This document shows positions 45,357-53,033 of a stretch of DNA of 64,000 nt, piece by piece (positions within the stretch are counted from its first letter, which is position 1; the number at the start of each line of letters is the position of its first letter). A program made the position numbers and the translations under genes. Under the pieces are notes generated by a model. The model was not told the DNA's origin. It was given only the letters and a program-made list of their open reading frames with translations, and ran no database searches. This stretch comes from Pedobacter sp. ok626 (lineage in GTDB: Bacteria; Bacteroidota; Bacteroidia; Sphingobacteriales; Sphingobacteriaceae): NCBI RefSeq assembly GCF_900100435.1, contig NZ_FNEX01000026.1:20264-84263 (forward strand), given 5' to 3'.

Positions 45357-47756
45357 ATGAATATGAAATTTTTCCCCATTATCTTTGTTGCTTTTCTGAT
45401 GCAAAGTTTGCATGTTATGGCTCAGCATAAAGATTCAACAAGTTTAAATCGTAGAATACTAACTGAGACCATCAAAGGTACTGTGTTAGATAAGAGCAGT
45501 AGGTTGCCATTAGCTGGTGTTACCATTAGGTTAACCTCAAATCCATCCGTTAAAGTATCTAGTACAGATCAGAATGGTGTGTTCCGTTTAATTGATGTGC
45601 CTTTAGGTCGCCAGGTGTTACAGGCAAGTATAACCGGCTACCAACAAGTAGTTCTTGCCGAACTATTGATTACCAGTGGTAAAGAAAATGTATTGAATCT
45701 TGAGATGGAGCCACAAACCAATAACCTGAACGAAGTTGTAGTAAATGCAAATTCCGGTAAGAAACCGTTAAACCAAATGGCAATGGTTAGTGGGCGTTCT
45801 TTTTCTCCAGAGGAAACGAACCGATATGCTGGAGCTTTTTTTGATCCTGCAAGGATGGCTCAAAGCTTTCCCGGCGTTGTTGCAGGTGGCGATGACAATG
45901 AAATTATTGTAAGGGGGAATTCTCCAAAAAGTTTGCAATGGCGATTAGAAGGGATAGAAATTGTAAACCCCAATCATTTTGGTAGCGAGGGGGCATCTGG
46001 AGGCGGAGTAAGCATGATTAATACCACTGTTTTAAGTACCTCTGATTTTTATACAGGTGGTTTAGCCGCAGAATACGGTAATGCGATTTCCGGTGTTTTT
46101 GACTTAAAGTTCAGAAAGGGGAATACAGACAAGAGAGAATACGCCTTTAATATTGGCGTGTTAGGTGCCGGAGCTACACTCGAGGGACCATTTAAAAAAG
46201 GAGGTAGTGCCTCATACCTGGTTAGCTATCGCTATTCTTCCTTAAGTTTGCTGGAAAAGGTAGGGGTTGAAGTTTCGGACTCAGGTACGCCAAAATATCA
46301 GGATTTGTCTTTCAACTTCGTATTCCCAACAAAAAAAGCAGGTACTTTCTCTTTGTTTGGGATTGGAGGTTTGGGTAAGATTGATAAAGTGGCAGATCAT
46401 GATTATACAAAATGGGAAGAGCGATCTGATGGTTCAAACCTAAGTTTGGGTTTTAATGCCGGAAGTGCAGGGTTAAAGCACCTTTACATTGCCAATAGCA
46501 AACTCTATTTTAATAACATTGTTTCTGTTTCTGCCAGTCGCAGTTCTAATACTACCGATACGCTCAGTAAAAGTTATCAACCAAGTCTCGATTATAAAGA
46601 TCGATATACCAATACGGCGATTCGCTATGCTGGAAGTTTAAATTATAAGCTCAATGCTTCAAATACGATAAGGGCAGGGGTAAATGCAAGTCTTCTAAAG
46701 TATGACTTGTATGCATTAAATCATGATAGGCAACTTAATACATTAAAAGAACTGATCAATCAACAAGGTAATACCAGCAGTTACGATGGTTTTGTGCAAC
46801 ATAAAGCGGAGTTAAATAGTAAGTTAACTTTAAACACGGGAGTACATGTTAATTACTTTAACCTAAGCAAAACCTGGAGCTTTGAACCTAGATTAGGTTT
46901 AAAGTACCAACTTTCTCCGGATCAGCTGTTATCCTTCGGGACAGGCTTGTACAGCAGACTTGAGCCGCTTTCCTATTATTTTGCTAAAAGTGGGGTTTCT
47001 TCAGGAACGGTCCAATCTGTTAAACCACTTACCCCAACAAAGTCTGCGCAGGCTGTATTGGGCTACGAAAAGCTATTTGGTGGAAATCTGAAATTTAAAA
47101 CAGAAGTGTACTATCAGCATCTTTATGATGTCCCGGTATCTTTAGATCCAACGGTAAACTTTTCACTACTCAATGTTTCAGATAATTCTGCAATTAGTTC
47201 TTCAGCTTACCGCCAGCTGGTTAATAAGGGGACAGGTAAAAACTATGGCATAGAGTTTTCACTTGAAAAATCCTTGAGTAAGGGTTATTATTTCATTGCA
47301 ACAACTTCATTATTCGACTCTAAATTTAAAGCTTTGAGTGGTAGAGAATTTAATACGACCTTTAATACTCGATATGTAGGTAACCTTTTGGCAGGAAAGG
47401 AATGGATAGCAGGCAAAAAAAAGAACAACATTTTCGGCCTGAATGCAAAATTGATTTATGCTGGTGGCAGAAAGTATTCTCCAATTTTGGTTGAAGAGTC
47501 ATTTAGGTTGGATGAAGAAGTTATAGATCAGGACAAGATCAACACTTTAACTGCGGACCCTTATGTGAGAGTTGACTTTTCTGCAAGCTATCGCATCAAT
47601 AGTAAAAGAGTAAGTCATTTGATTATTATTGATATTCAAAATCTTTTGAACCGAGAAAATACAGTAGGTATGTTCTATAATTCGAGTAAAAGGATTATAG
47701 AACCACAAAAATGGAGTGGAATTATTCCGACAATTAATTACAGGATAGAGTTTTAG
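45357..47756 (+). CDS. TonB-dependent receptor with carboxypeptidase-like N-terminal domain
   Basis: 799 aa. The signal peptide ends near residue 22 (VMAQ). A carboxypeptidase-regulatory-like domain (about 38-118) is followed by a plug (about 125-250, with EIIVRGNSPKSLQWRLEG) and a barrel, ending in the FxF-type last strand (IEF). No SusD gene is next to it, so it belongs to the solo receptors, which often import metals, vitamins or siderophores, or carry unknown substrates. It has its own transcription unit. A second ATG (45363) is only two codons downstream of the chosen start. Confidence 0.9.
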   Translation: MNMKFFPIIFVAFLMQSLHVMAQHKDSTSLNRRILTETIKGTVLDKSSRLPLAGVTIRLTSNPSVKVSSTDQNGVFRLIDVPLGRQVLQASITGYQQVVLAELLITSGKENVLNLEMEPQTNNLNEVVVNANSGKKPLNQMAMVSGRSFSPEETNRYAGAFFDPARMAQSFPGVVAGGDDNEIIVRGNSPKSLQWRLEGIEIVNPNHFGSEGASGGGVSMINTTVLSTSDFYTGGLAAEYGNAISGVFDLKFRKGNTDKREYAFNIGVLGAGATLEGPFKKGGSASYLVSYRYSSLSLLEKVGVEVSDSGTPKYQDLSFNFVFPTKKAGTFSLFGIGGLGKIDKVADHDYTKWEERSDGSNLSLGFNAGSAGLKHLYIANSKLYFNNIVSVSASRSSNTTDTLSKSYQPSLDYKDRYTNTAIRYAGSLNYKLNASNTIRAGVNASLLKYDLYALNHDRQLNTLKELINQQGNTSSYDGFVQHKAELNSKLTLNTGVHVNYFNLSKTWSFEPRLGLKYQLSPDQLLSFGTGLYSRLEPLSYYFAKSGVSSGTVQSVKPLTPTKSAQAVLGYEKLFGGNLKFKTEVYYQHLYDVPVSLDPTVNFSLLNVSDNSAISSSAYRQLVNKGTGKNYGIEFSLEKSLSKGYYFIATTSLFDSKFKALSGREFNTTFNTRYVGNLLAGKEWIAGKKKNNIFGLNAKLIYAGGRKYSPILVEESFRLDEEVIDQDKINTLTADPYVRVDFSASYRINSKRVSHLIIIDIQNLLNRENTVGMFYNSSKRIIEPQKWSGIIPTINYRIEF

Positions 47757-47824
47757 GCGTATTTATAAATATACTTTTAGAGAGGGCGCTGTTTTTTCGT
47801 GTAAAAAGCGTACATTTGCGACAG

Positions 47825-47946
47825 TTTGGTTAAGTAGGTGTTTAAGCTTCAAATCATTGGACACTTACTGATTAATTTCGATACATTACATATTGAGGCC
47901 ATACTACACCCAGGAGTGCTATTAGTGCTTCTGGGTGTTCTTTTTT
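47825..47946 (+). ncRNA. Candidate small RNA, about 122 nt, unclassified
   Basis: An exact -7 box TACATTTG at 47811-47818 predicts a start near 47825. The transcript would fold into a 5' hairpin (AGTAGGTGT at 47833-47841 with ACACTTACT at 47861-47869, one G-U pair) and a 3' terminator hairpin (ACACCCAGGAG at 47906-47916 with CTTCTGGGTGT at 47928-47938) followed by TTCTTTTTT. No ORF spans it. The terminator is 150 bp after the receptor stop, too far and with its own promoter, so a separate RNA is the better reading. It does not look like SRP RNA, RNase P or tmRNA. Confidence 0.55.
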
Positions 47947-48000
47947 AAGGCCTTTTTCTGCCTCAAACTTTATCATCTTTAATCTTTTTTGTTTAAAACT

Positions 48001-48118
48001 AATCCTCACATAGTCCACACATCAGACACAGTTCCTTCACAAAAAGGTACCTGCTTGTGGGTTTGGTGTGAAGGAAGTGTGAACCAGGTGTGAAGAACCC
48101 TTAATCCTGTGAAGGATT
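48001..48118. repeat. Opposed arrays of TGTG-type 11-bp repeats (118-bp quasi-palindrome)
   Basis: Right arm: units of exactly 11 bp start at 48056, 48067, 48078 and 48089, each beginning TGTG (for example TGTGAAGGAAG), and one more follows at 48108. Left arm: the same unit in reverse orientation ends at 48010, 48021, 48030 and 48041 (for example GTTCCTTCACA). The outermost units AATCCTCACA and TGTGAAGGATT mirror each other. The arms are separated by a short centre (48042-48055). It is much more GC-rich than the surroundings. Confidence 0.7.
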
Positions 48119-48241
48119 GTCTTATTTGCCTTAAACGTAGTTGTATTAATGCCTGGTAAATATTTTCAACGGATCTTTTGCAGAACTGATTTTATATCAA
48201 TTTCAGCTATTATAAATTGTTTCGCTAAATTTGTTAGTATT

Positions 48242-48580
48242 ATGATTCTAGATGAAGAGCAAGTAAAGTCATTTAACCGGTTTGCAACTGCGTTTGTTAC
48301 CGCTAATCAATATATGAGTAAGGCGATTCGCTATCCTAATAAATTGATAGTAATTAATGAAAGCAATAAACTCAGCTTTGATTTCAATGATTTTACAGAA
48401 GAATACCAGCGGAAATTCATTCTTAACAATTTTGAACTTTACTGCACATCTTTATTTATTGCGTTTAAACCAAGGCTTGTAACCTTTTTGAAAAACGAGG
48501 GTATAACTTCCTATAACTTTGATTGTGTGTTCTTATTAGGGGATAAGCGGTTCAATAAGACTGAAAAAGTAAAAGTGTAG
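48242..48580 (+). CDS. Hypothetical protein, 112 aa
   Basis: From the ATG at 48242 the product is 112 aa; an upstream in-frame ATG at 48149 would add 31 residues of low-quality sequence next to the repeat array, so the shorter form is preferred. It has no signal peptide or membrane helix, and is rich in Phe, Asn and Lys. I do not recognise a family. The gene is followed directly by two tRNA genes on the other strand. No promoter box was found. Confidence 0.65.
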   Translation: MILDEEQVKSFNRFATAFVTANQYMSKAIRYPNKLIVINESNKLSFDFNDFTEEYQRKFILNNFELYCTSLFIAFKPRLVTFLKNEGITSYNFDCVFLLGDKRFNKTEKVKV

Positions 48581-48619
48581 TTGCTGGTACTTAGCTTTTA
48601 TGTGGAGGAGCTTTAGAAG

Positions 48620-48702
48620 TGGGGGGAGAAGGATTCGAACCTTCGAAGTCTTGCGACAACAGAGTTACAGTCTGTCCCATTTGGCCACTCTGGTATCCCC
48701 CC
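48620..48702 (-). tRNA. tRNA-Tyr (GTA)
   Basis: 83 nt cloverleaf on the minus strand. Acceptor GGGGGGA pairs with TCCCCCC and the discriminator is A; the anticodon loop CTGTAAC carries GTA. A long variable arm and the GGTTCGAATCC T-loop fit a class II tRNA-Tyr. CCA is not encoded. It is the second tRNA of a two-gene unit. Confidence 0.95.
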
Positions 48703-48725
48703 ATTTTTTTTATCTGGTTTTAAAT

Positions 48726-48757
48726 AATAAAGCTTCAGATTGCTCTGAAGCTTTATT
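48726..48757. terminator. Perfect 14-bp hairpin between the two tRNA genes
   Basis: AATAAAGCTTCAGA (48726-48739) and TCTGAAGCTTTATT (48744-48757) are exact inverted repeats with a TTGC loop. The structure lies 2 bp from the 3' end of tRNA-Ala. It can be a terminator, or a processing signal in a shared tRNA transcript; the T-tract is weak. Confidence 0.5.
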
Positions 48758-48759
48758 GG

Positions 48760-48833
48760 TGGAGAATATCGGATTCGAACCGATCACCTCTTCACTGCCA
48801 GCGAAGCGCTCTAGCCAAATGAGCTAATCCCCC
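48760..48833 (-). tRNA. tRNA-Ala (GGC)
   Basis: 74 nt on the minus strand. Acceptor GGGGGAT pairs with ATTCTCC (two G-U pairs), discriminator A. The anticodon stem CTTCG/TGAAG closes the loop CTGGCAG with anticodon GGC. The T-loop GGTTCGAATCC is standard. It is first in the unit with tRNA-Tyr. Confidence 0.95.
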
Positions 48834-49187
48834 TTAAAACTGCCGATAATTACTGCCGGCGTGGGGCAAAAGTAATTAAATTTAGAAACCCTACAAATTA
48901 AATATTGAAATAAGTGCCTTTGGAATCTGTAATAAAATCATATGGCCACGTTGTCAGATGATTACCGTTTTGATTTATTCCTTGCGAGATTTTAATTCAG
49001 AAAGGATATCTCTTAGGATTTGTTTTTTTTAGCTGTGTTGCGGAAGGTATTTAGAAATAAGAAAGTGGAATAGTTGCCGTTTGTGTAAACGTGATAAAAA
49101 AAAGTTCTAAACTAGTCGTATTTTTGGGCCTCTATGCTCACTATATAGGTTAATGAGTAGGTTTAACTATTTTCAATACGATTCAAA
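48834..49187. other. Intergenic region upstream of the tRNA unit and the DUF4268 gene
   Basis: 354 bp without a gene. Its left part has the tRNA promoter (48867-48897, minus). Its right part has TATTTTTG at 49119-49126, a possible -7 box 61 bp before the TTG start of the DUF4268 gene, without a clear -33. Nothing else stands out. Confidence 0.65.
48867..48897 (-). promoter_or_regulatory. Promoter of the tRNA-Ala/tRNA-Tyr unit
   Basis: On the minus strand TTTG (48894-48897), 19-bp spacer, TACTTTTG (48867-48874): a complete Bacteroidota promoter. The start of transcription would be near 48860, about 27 nt before the tRNA-Ala 5' end. Confidence 0.75.
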
Positions 49188-49649
49188 TTGTACTCAAAAG
49201 ATCAAGTATCACAATTAAAACAAGAATTCTGGACCGCATTTGGACAGTATATTGCACCCCAACTATCTGCCGAAGGGCTAAGAATCAACTGGATTAATTA
49301 CAAAACGGGAATAAAGCATCTGTTCTTTAAAATGCAAGCTGATAAACGTCAGGCTACAATAGCTATAGAAATCACGCACGCGGATGCAGGAATGCAGGAG
49401 TTGGTATTCGAACAATTTAAAGAATTTAAAAAGTTACTAGAAGCCCAATTGGAAGAAGAGTGGGACTGGGAGCTCGGTGCTGTTGATGAGTATGGTAAAA
49501 AGATTTCTCGAATTTATAAAGTCTTGCCAGATGTCAGCATCTTTAAAAAAGAAGATTGGCCAGCATTGATCTCCTTTTTTAAACCAAGGATGATAGCGTT
49601 GGACGAATTTTGGAGTGATGCACAACATAGTTTCGATGTGTTTAAATAA
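49188..49649 (+). CDS. DUF4268 domain protein
   Basis: 153 aa starting with TTG; an in-frame TAA lies 24 bp upstream with no ATG between. The whole length matches DUF4268, with the FWTAFGQYIAP start, the central IAIEITHADAGMQ stretch (about 63-75) and the WDWELG segment (about 98-103). DUF4268 domains resemble the restriction-endonuclease-like fold region found in some nuclease-related proteins, but this stand-alone form has no known activity. It is soluble and cytoplasmic. It is followed after 39 bp by the DsrE gene. Confidence 0.85.
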   Translation: MYSKDQVSQLKQEFWTAFGQYIAPQLSAEGLRINWINYKTGIKHLFFKMQADKRQATIAIEITHADAGMQELVFEQFKEFKKLLEAQLEEEWDWELGAVDEYGKKISRIYKVLPDVSIFKKEDWPALISFFKPRMIALDEFWSDAQHSFDVFK

Positions 49650-49688
49650 AAAAATCGGGTATATTGTGCCGTAATAAATTTTAGTATT

Positions 49689-50141
49689 ATGAGACAATAC
49701 ACCGTAATTTTTTCATTCCTTTTGTTGTTGGGGGTTTCTTTCTCCGCTCAATCTCAAGTAAAACCTGTTTTTACCGGAGCAAAAGCTACATTGAAACATT
49801 ATAAAGCATTATATGTGCTAAATAATGGTGATGAAAAAAAGATTAATGGCACCCTTCGCAATATTAAAAATGCTTTGGAAGATCCAAGACTTAAAGGGAA
49901 ATTAGAATTAGAATTTGTTGTTTTTGGAGATGGGGTAGCAGTTTTCGATAAAAATAGCCCCTATCAGGAAAAACTAAAAGACCTAAAGGCAAAAGGAGTG
50001 CTGCTTGCACAGTGTGAAAATACCCTTAAGGAACGAAATATTGATAAAAATACCCTGTACGATTTTATAAACTTTGTGCCTAGCGGTAATGGAGAGATCA
50101 TCATCAGACAACAACAAGGTTGGGCGGTTATTCATCCTTAA
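49689..50141 (+). CDS. DsrE-family protein, exported
   Basis: 150 aa. The signal peptide ends near residue 22 (AQSQ). The rest follows the DsrE/DsrF-like fold: the YKALYVLNNGDEKKI strand-turn start, ELEFVVFGDGV (about 77-87), an AKGVLLAQCENTL block with one Cys (about 99) and a final strand with the GWAVIHP end. DsrE proteins act in sulfur transfer, but exported forms of this kind have no fixed role. It is 30 bp before the hydrolase gene and possibly cotranscribed. Confidence 0.87.
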   Translation: MRQYTVIFSFLLLLGVSFSAQSQVKPVFTGAKATLKHYKALYVLNNGDEKKINGTLRNIKNALEDPRLKGKLELEFVVFGDGVAVFDKNSPYQEKLKDLKAKGVLLAQCENTLKERNIDKNTLYDFINFVPSGNGEIIIRQQQGWAVIHP

Positions 50142-50171
50142 TTTTATATCTAAAAACTTTAAACCTCTTAT

Positions 50172-51485
50172 ATGAAGAAAGTATTTCTGTTGTTTTTTGC
50201 TCTTTTAATTTCAAGTGCATCATTTTCACAAGGTATTTTAAACCTTATCGGCAAATCGCAAAATTTGTTTACGCTGTTTTCTGAAGATAAATTTACTGAA
50301 GCTTATACTAATTTTGATCCGACCTTTCAGGCTAAAGTAAGTCAGGATAATTTAAAGTCGCTATGGGGTAAAATAGGTGAACGATTCGGTAAACTCGATG
50401 CGGTATCGGTAGTGAACAGTAAGACTGAGGGTGAATTTTATACTGTTATCGTGGAAGGTAAGTTTGCCAACGACACTCAGGATTTTATGATTGCCTACAA
50501 TAAAAGCGAGAAGATAGTTGGCTTTTTCCTTCAGCCGAAGTCAAACGTTGCAGCTTACGTGGCTCCTGCTTATGCCGATACAACTTTATATAAAGAGAAA
50601 GAGATCTATGTTAAGGCGGCAGATCATAATCTTGTTGGATTACTAACCGTTCCTAAGAATGCTACTAATTATCCAGTAGTAGTTTTGGTACATGGTTCGG
50701 GGCCAAGTGATATGGACGAAACTATTGGTCCAAATAAGCCATTTAAAGATTTGGCAGCAGGTTTAGCAGCCAAGGGTATCGCTAGCATTCGCTATGTGAA
50801 AAGAACAATGGTTTACCCAAATGATTTTAGCGGTGCCTTTACGGTTAAGGAAGAAGTTTTAGATGACGCCTTGGCTGCGGTTGCCTTGGCGAAAACCCTT
50901 CCGGAAGTAGATAAAAAGCAAATATATTTATTAGGGCATAGTTTAGGTGGTATGCTGGCTCCACGGTTGGCAACATTAGCGCCTGATTTAAATGGAATTT
51001 TGTTACTGGCGGCACCTGCAAGATCATTGACTGACATGATGGTTGAACAGAATAAGTATGGATTTGCGCTTTCTAAGGATACTACTCAGGCAGGTAAATT
51101 ACAGCTCGATAGTGTGATTAAGCTGCTTGATAAAACCAGAATTACTCAATTAGGCACTATGAAGCCTGACTCTAATGTTTTGGTGCTACCCGCTGCTTAT
51201 TTGGTTGATATCAATAATTACAATCAGGTTGAGGTTGCAAAGAAATTGAAGCAACGCATTTTTATAGCTCAGGGAGGTCATGATTTCCAGGTGTCGACAA
51301 CTGATTATGATTTGTGGAATGCAGCCCTAGGTAAAAAGAAAAGTGTAACGTTAAAACTATACCCTAGTCTTAATCACTTGATGAGTTGGCAGACAGAAAA
51401 GGGATCCATGGGGCAATATAGTGTTCCTTCAAGTGTTGCTGAAGAGCTGATTACCGATATCGTCAACTGGATTAAAACTAAGTAA
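50172..51485 (+). CDS. Alpha/beta hydrolase with N-terminal DUF3887 domain, exported
   Basis: 437 aa. Signal peptide to about residue 20 (SFSQ). A DUF3887 domain (about 25-115) is followed by an alpha/beta-hydrolase fold: the oxyanion region VLVHGSGPSDMDE (about 171-183), the nucleophile elbow GHSLGG (about 255-260) and a C-terminal His in the LNHLMSW segment. This pairing is common in Bacteroidota. It is likely an esterase or peptidase-like hydrolase in the periplasm. It lies 30 bp after the DsrE gene. The substrate is unknown. Confidence 0.92.
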   Translation: MKKVFLLFFALLISSASFSQGILNLIGKSQNLFTLFSEDKFTEAYTNFDPTFQAKVSQDNLKSLWGKIGERFGKLDAVSVVNSKTEGEFYTVIVEGKFANDTQDFMIAYNKSEKIVGFFLQPKSNVAAYVAPAYADTTLYKEKEIYVKAADHNLVGLLTVPKNATNYPVVVLVHGSGPSDMDETIGPNKPFKDLAAGLAAKGIASIRYVKRTMVYPNDFSGAFTVKEEVLDDALAAVALAKTLPEVDKKQIYLLGHSLGGMLAPRLATLAPDLNGILLLAAPARSLTDMMVEQNKYGFALSKDTTQAGKLQLDSVIKLLDKTRITQLGTMKPDSNVLVLPAAYLVDINNYNQVEVAKKLKQRIFIAQGGHDFQVSTTDYDLWNAALGKKKSVTLKLYPSLNHLMSWQTEKGSMGQYSVPSSVAEELITDIVNWIKTK

Positions 51486-51592
51486 TAATATAGTATTAAA
51501 TCATTCGATTGTTTAATAGTTTAGCTTTATTTTATTTATGGCAAAATTGTTGCATGTATTAAATTGAATTTAAACGTAAAGCAAAGTTAGTT

Positions 51593-51955
51593 ATGATTAA
51601 AAGGGTGCACGTACTTGAAGATGATGAAGATATCAGATATATTATTGGAGTTTTACTGAAGGATGAAGGGTATGAACTTCAGCTTTCATCATCGTTTAGT
51701 GAACTAAAAAGTAAACTGAAAGATTCTGTTCCTGATTTGTTTATTTTAGATGTAATGATTCCTGATGGTAATGGGACAGATATCTGCGCAGACCTAAAAA
51801 ACGATATGTTTACAAGGCAGATTCCAATTATAGTAATGTCTGCAGATGACAAAAATAAAGATAAAAGTATAGATGCAGGGGCCGACGATTACATCAGCAA
51901 GCCTTTTGATATAGATTATATTGTTAACCGAATTAACAAATTGTTAGTAAAGTAA
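51593..51955 (+). CDS. Stand-alone response regulator (CheY-like receiver)
   Basis: 120 aa, a single receiver domain. The acidic pocket is at EDDED (residues 8-12), the phospho-acceptor Asp lies in FILDVMIPDGNG (about 50-61), the Thr/Ser switch is in PIIVMSAD (about 80-87) and the conserved Lys in YISKPFD (about 102-108). No output domain is attached and no histidine kinase is adjacent. It probably acts through protein contact in a phosphorelay encoded elsewhere. It converges with the DeoR gene. Confidence 0.93.
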   Translation: MIKRVHVLEDDEDIRYIIGVLLKDEGYELQLSSSFSELKSKLKDSVPDLFILDVMIPDGNGTDICADLKNDMFTRQIPIIVMSADDKNKDKSIDAGADDYISKPFDIDYIVNRINKLLVK

Positions 51956-51971
51956 ACTAGTTACAATTTTA

Positions 51972-52006
51972 AAGGGCTGTTAAGCGATGATTACCTTAAC
52001 GCCCTT
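51972..52006. terminator. Hairpin at the junction of the response regulator and DeoR genes
   Basis: AAGGGC-TTAAG (51972-51984, two unpaired bases) pairs with CTTAA-GCCCTT (51995-52006, one bulged base). It overlaps the end of the DeoR gene. A weak T/A-rich flank is on the minus-strand side, so it may terminate that gene. Confidence 0.45.
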
Positions 52007-52744
52007 ATCTTCTATCATCTTTAGGGTTTGAGCCGAGACCTTATTGTCTGTGATTAGATATTGTACCTGGTCGAATCCACAAATTTTACCCAAACCTCTG
52101 CGATCAAACTTTGTGCTGTCGGCCATAATTACCAATGTTTGAGCTGTATCGATCATTTTTTGATTTAACGTCGCTTCTGCAATGTTGGTAATGGAAAATC
52201 CAAAGTCCAGGTCGATACCATCTACCCCTAGAAAAAGAACACCACAAGAGATCTCTGATAGAATTTTTTCTGCATATGAACCTGCCACAGAGGAAGAATT
52301 GGGTCTGATCAGACCGCCAAGTTGGAGTACTTCAACATTCGGGCGGTTACTTAGCTCAAGGGCAACTTTTAATGCGGGCGTAATTACCGTTAAATTTTTA
52401 TTTGGATATAAACAACGCGCCAGTTCAAATACCGTAGTACCCGATCCAATGCTTATTGAGTCGTTCTGACCAATTAGCGTTAACGCTGCCTGTGCTATCT
52501 TTTGTTTCTCGTCCGAATTGATAAATTCTTTCTCATTGATGGTACGCTCAGTTGCATAAGGATTGTGTAATGAACCACCGCCTCTGGTACGAAAAAGAAG
52601 GTTTTTGTCTTCGAGAAGTTTCAAATCCTTTCTTATTGTTACGCCGGAAACTTTCATTAATGCAATAAGTTCAATAATATTTACTTTTCCGTTTTTCTTC
52701 AGCTGTTGAATTATAAATTCGTGACGTTCGGTGATGTTTTTCAT
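51980..52744 (-). CDS. DeoR/GlpR-family transcriptional repressor
   Basis: 254 aa. The N-terminal DeoR helix-turn-helix (about 6-57, with GKVNIIELIALMKVSGVTIRKDL as its core, given here only in part) is followed by a DeoRC sugar-phosphate-binding domain with NDSISIGSGTTVFELAR (about 94-110) and LFLGVDGIDLDFGFS (about 171-185). It normally releases DNA when a phosphorylated sugar binds. It is divergent from the transporter-kinase operon at 53034 across 289 bp that contain an 18-bp palindrome, so it is the likely controller of that operon. Confidence 0.93.
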   Translation of the reverse strand: MKNITERHEFIIQQLKKNGKVNIIELIALMKVSGVTIRKDLKLLEDKNLLFRTRGGGSLHNPYATERTINEKEFINSDEKQKIAQAALTLIGQNDSISIGSGTTVFELARCLYPNKNLTVITPALKVALELSNRPNVEVLQLGGLIRPNSSSVAGSYAEKILSEISCGVLFLGVDGIDLDFGFSITNIAEATLNQKMIDTAQTLVIMADSTKFDRRGLGKICGFDQVQYLITDNKVSAQTLKMIEDKGVKVIIA

Positions 52745-52874
52745 TTAATTGTGGCTTTAACGCTATTTAAAGATTGTTAATATTACGAATTATTTATAAT
52801 ACAAGCTATATATTTTTTAAATATGCGAATTGAAATCATTTACAATTCTTTAATGCTAAGCTCATGTTAACGGC

Positions 52875-52892
52875 ATATTAAAGCTTTAATAT
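52875..52892. promoter_or_regulatory. 18-bp perfect palindrome, candidate DeoR operator
   Basis: ATATTAAAGCTTTAATAT is exactly symmetric. It lies between the divergent DeoR gene and the MFS operon, 54 bp before the promoter candidate of the latter. A weaker inverted pair GAATTG/CAATTC lies nearby at 52827-52848. Confidence 0.5.
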
Positions 52893-52921
52893 TGCTTTCT
52901 AAATATTTATTATTCTTTTAT

Positions 52922-52953
52922 TTTGTTTTATTATGTTTAATTTCCTTTATTTG
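52922..52953 (+). promoter_or_regulatory. Promoter candidate of the MFS/kinase operon
   Basis: TTTG (52922-52925), 20-bp spacer, TTTATTTG (52946-52953), which has one mismatch to TAnnTTTG. The leader to the ATG at 53034 would be about 74 nt and contains a GGGAGGAGG tract (about 52984-52992). Confidence 0.45.
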
Positions 52954-53033
52954 ATAAAGAAAATTAAGCAAAAAAGAGTAGCTGGGAGGAGGAATGCAGG
53001 CGAGATATTAAATCAACTAAAACCAAATATTTA

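Larger units (their letters stand above)
47757..48241. other. Long intergenic region holding an sRNA candidate and repeat arrays
   Basis: 485 bp between the TonB receptor and a small hypothetical gene. It contains a -7 box, two hairpins and a terminator (47811-47946), then 54 bp of AT-rich DNA, then the opposed 11-bp repeat arrays at 48001-48118. No ORF of interest is present. Confidence 0.75.

Noticed and set aside
47825..47946. Identity of the RNA candidate as 4.5S/SRP RNA, 6S RNA or tmRNA
   Set aside because: The GGAA tetraloop and asymmetric loop of SRP RNA, the long bubble hairpin of 6S RNA and the tRNA-like domain of tmRNA are not seen.
48001..48118. CRISPR array
   Set aside because: Units are 11 bp without spacers of constant length, and no cas genes are present.
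48600..48827. 75-aa plus-strand ORF
   Set aside because: It runs antisense through both tRNA genes and has no protein-like features.
52745..53033. SAM (S-box) riboswitch before the yoa-like operon, as in B. subtilis
   Set aside because: No S-box core sequences or terminator pair can be seen; a DeoR repressor and palindrome are present instead.
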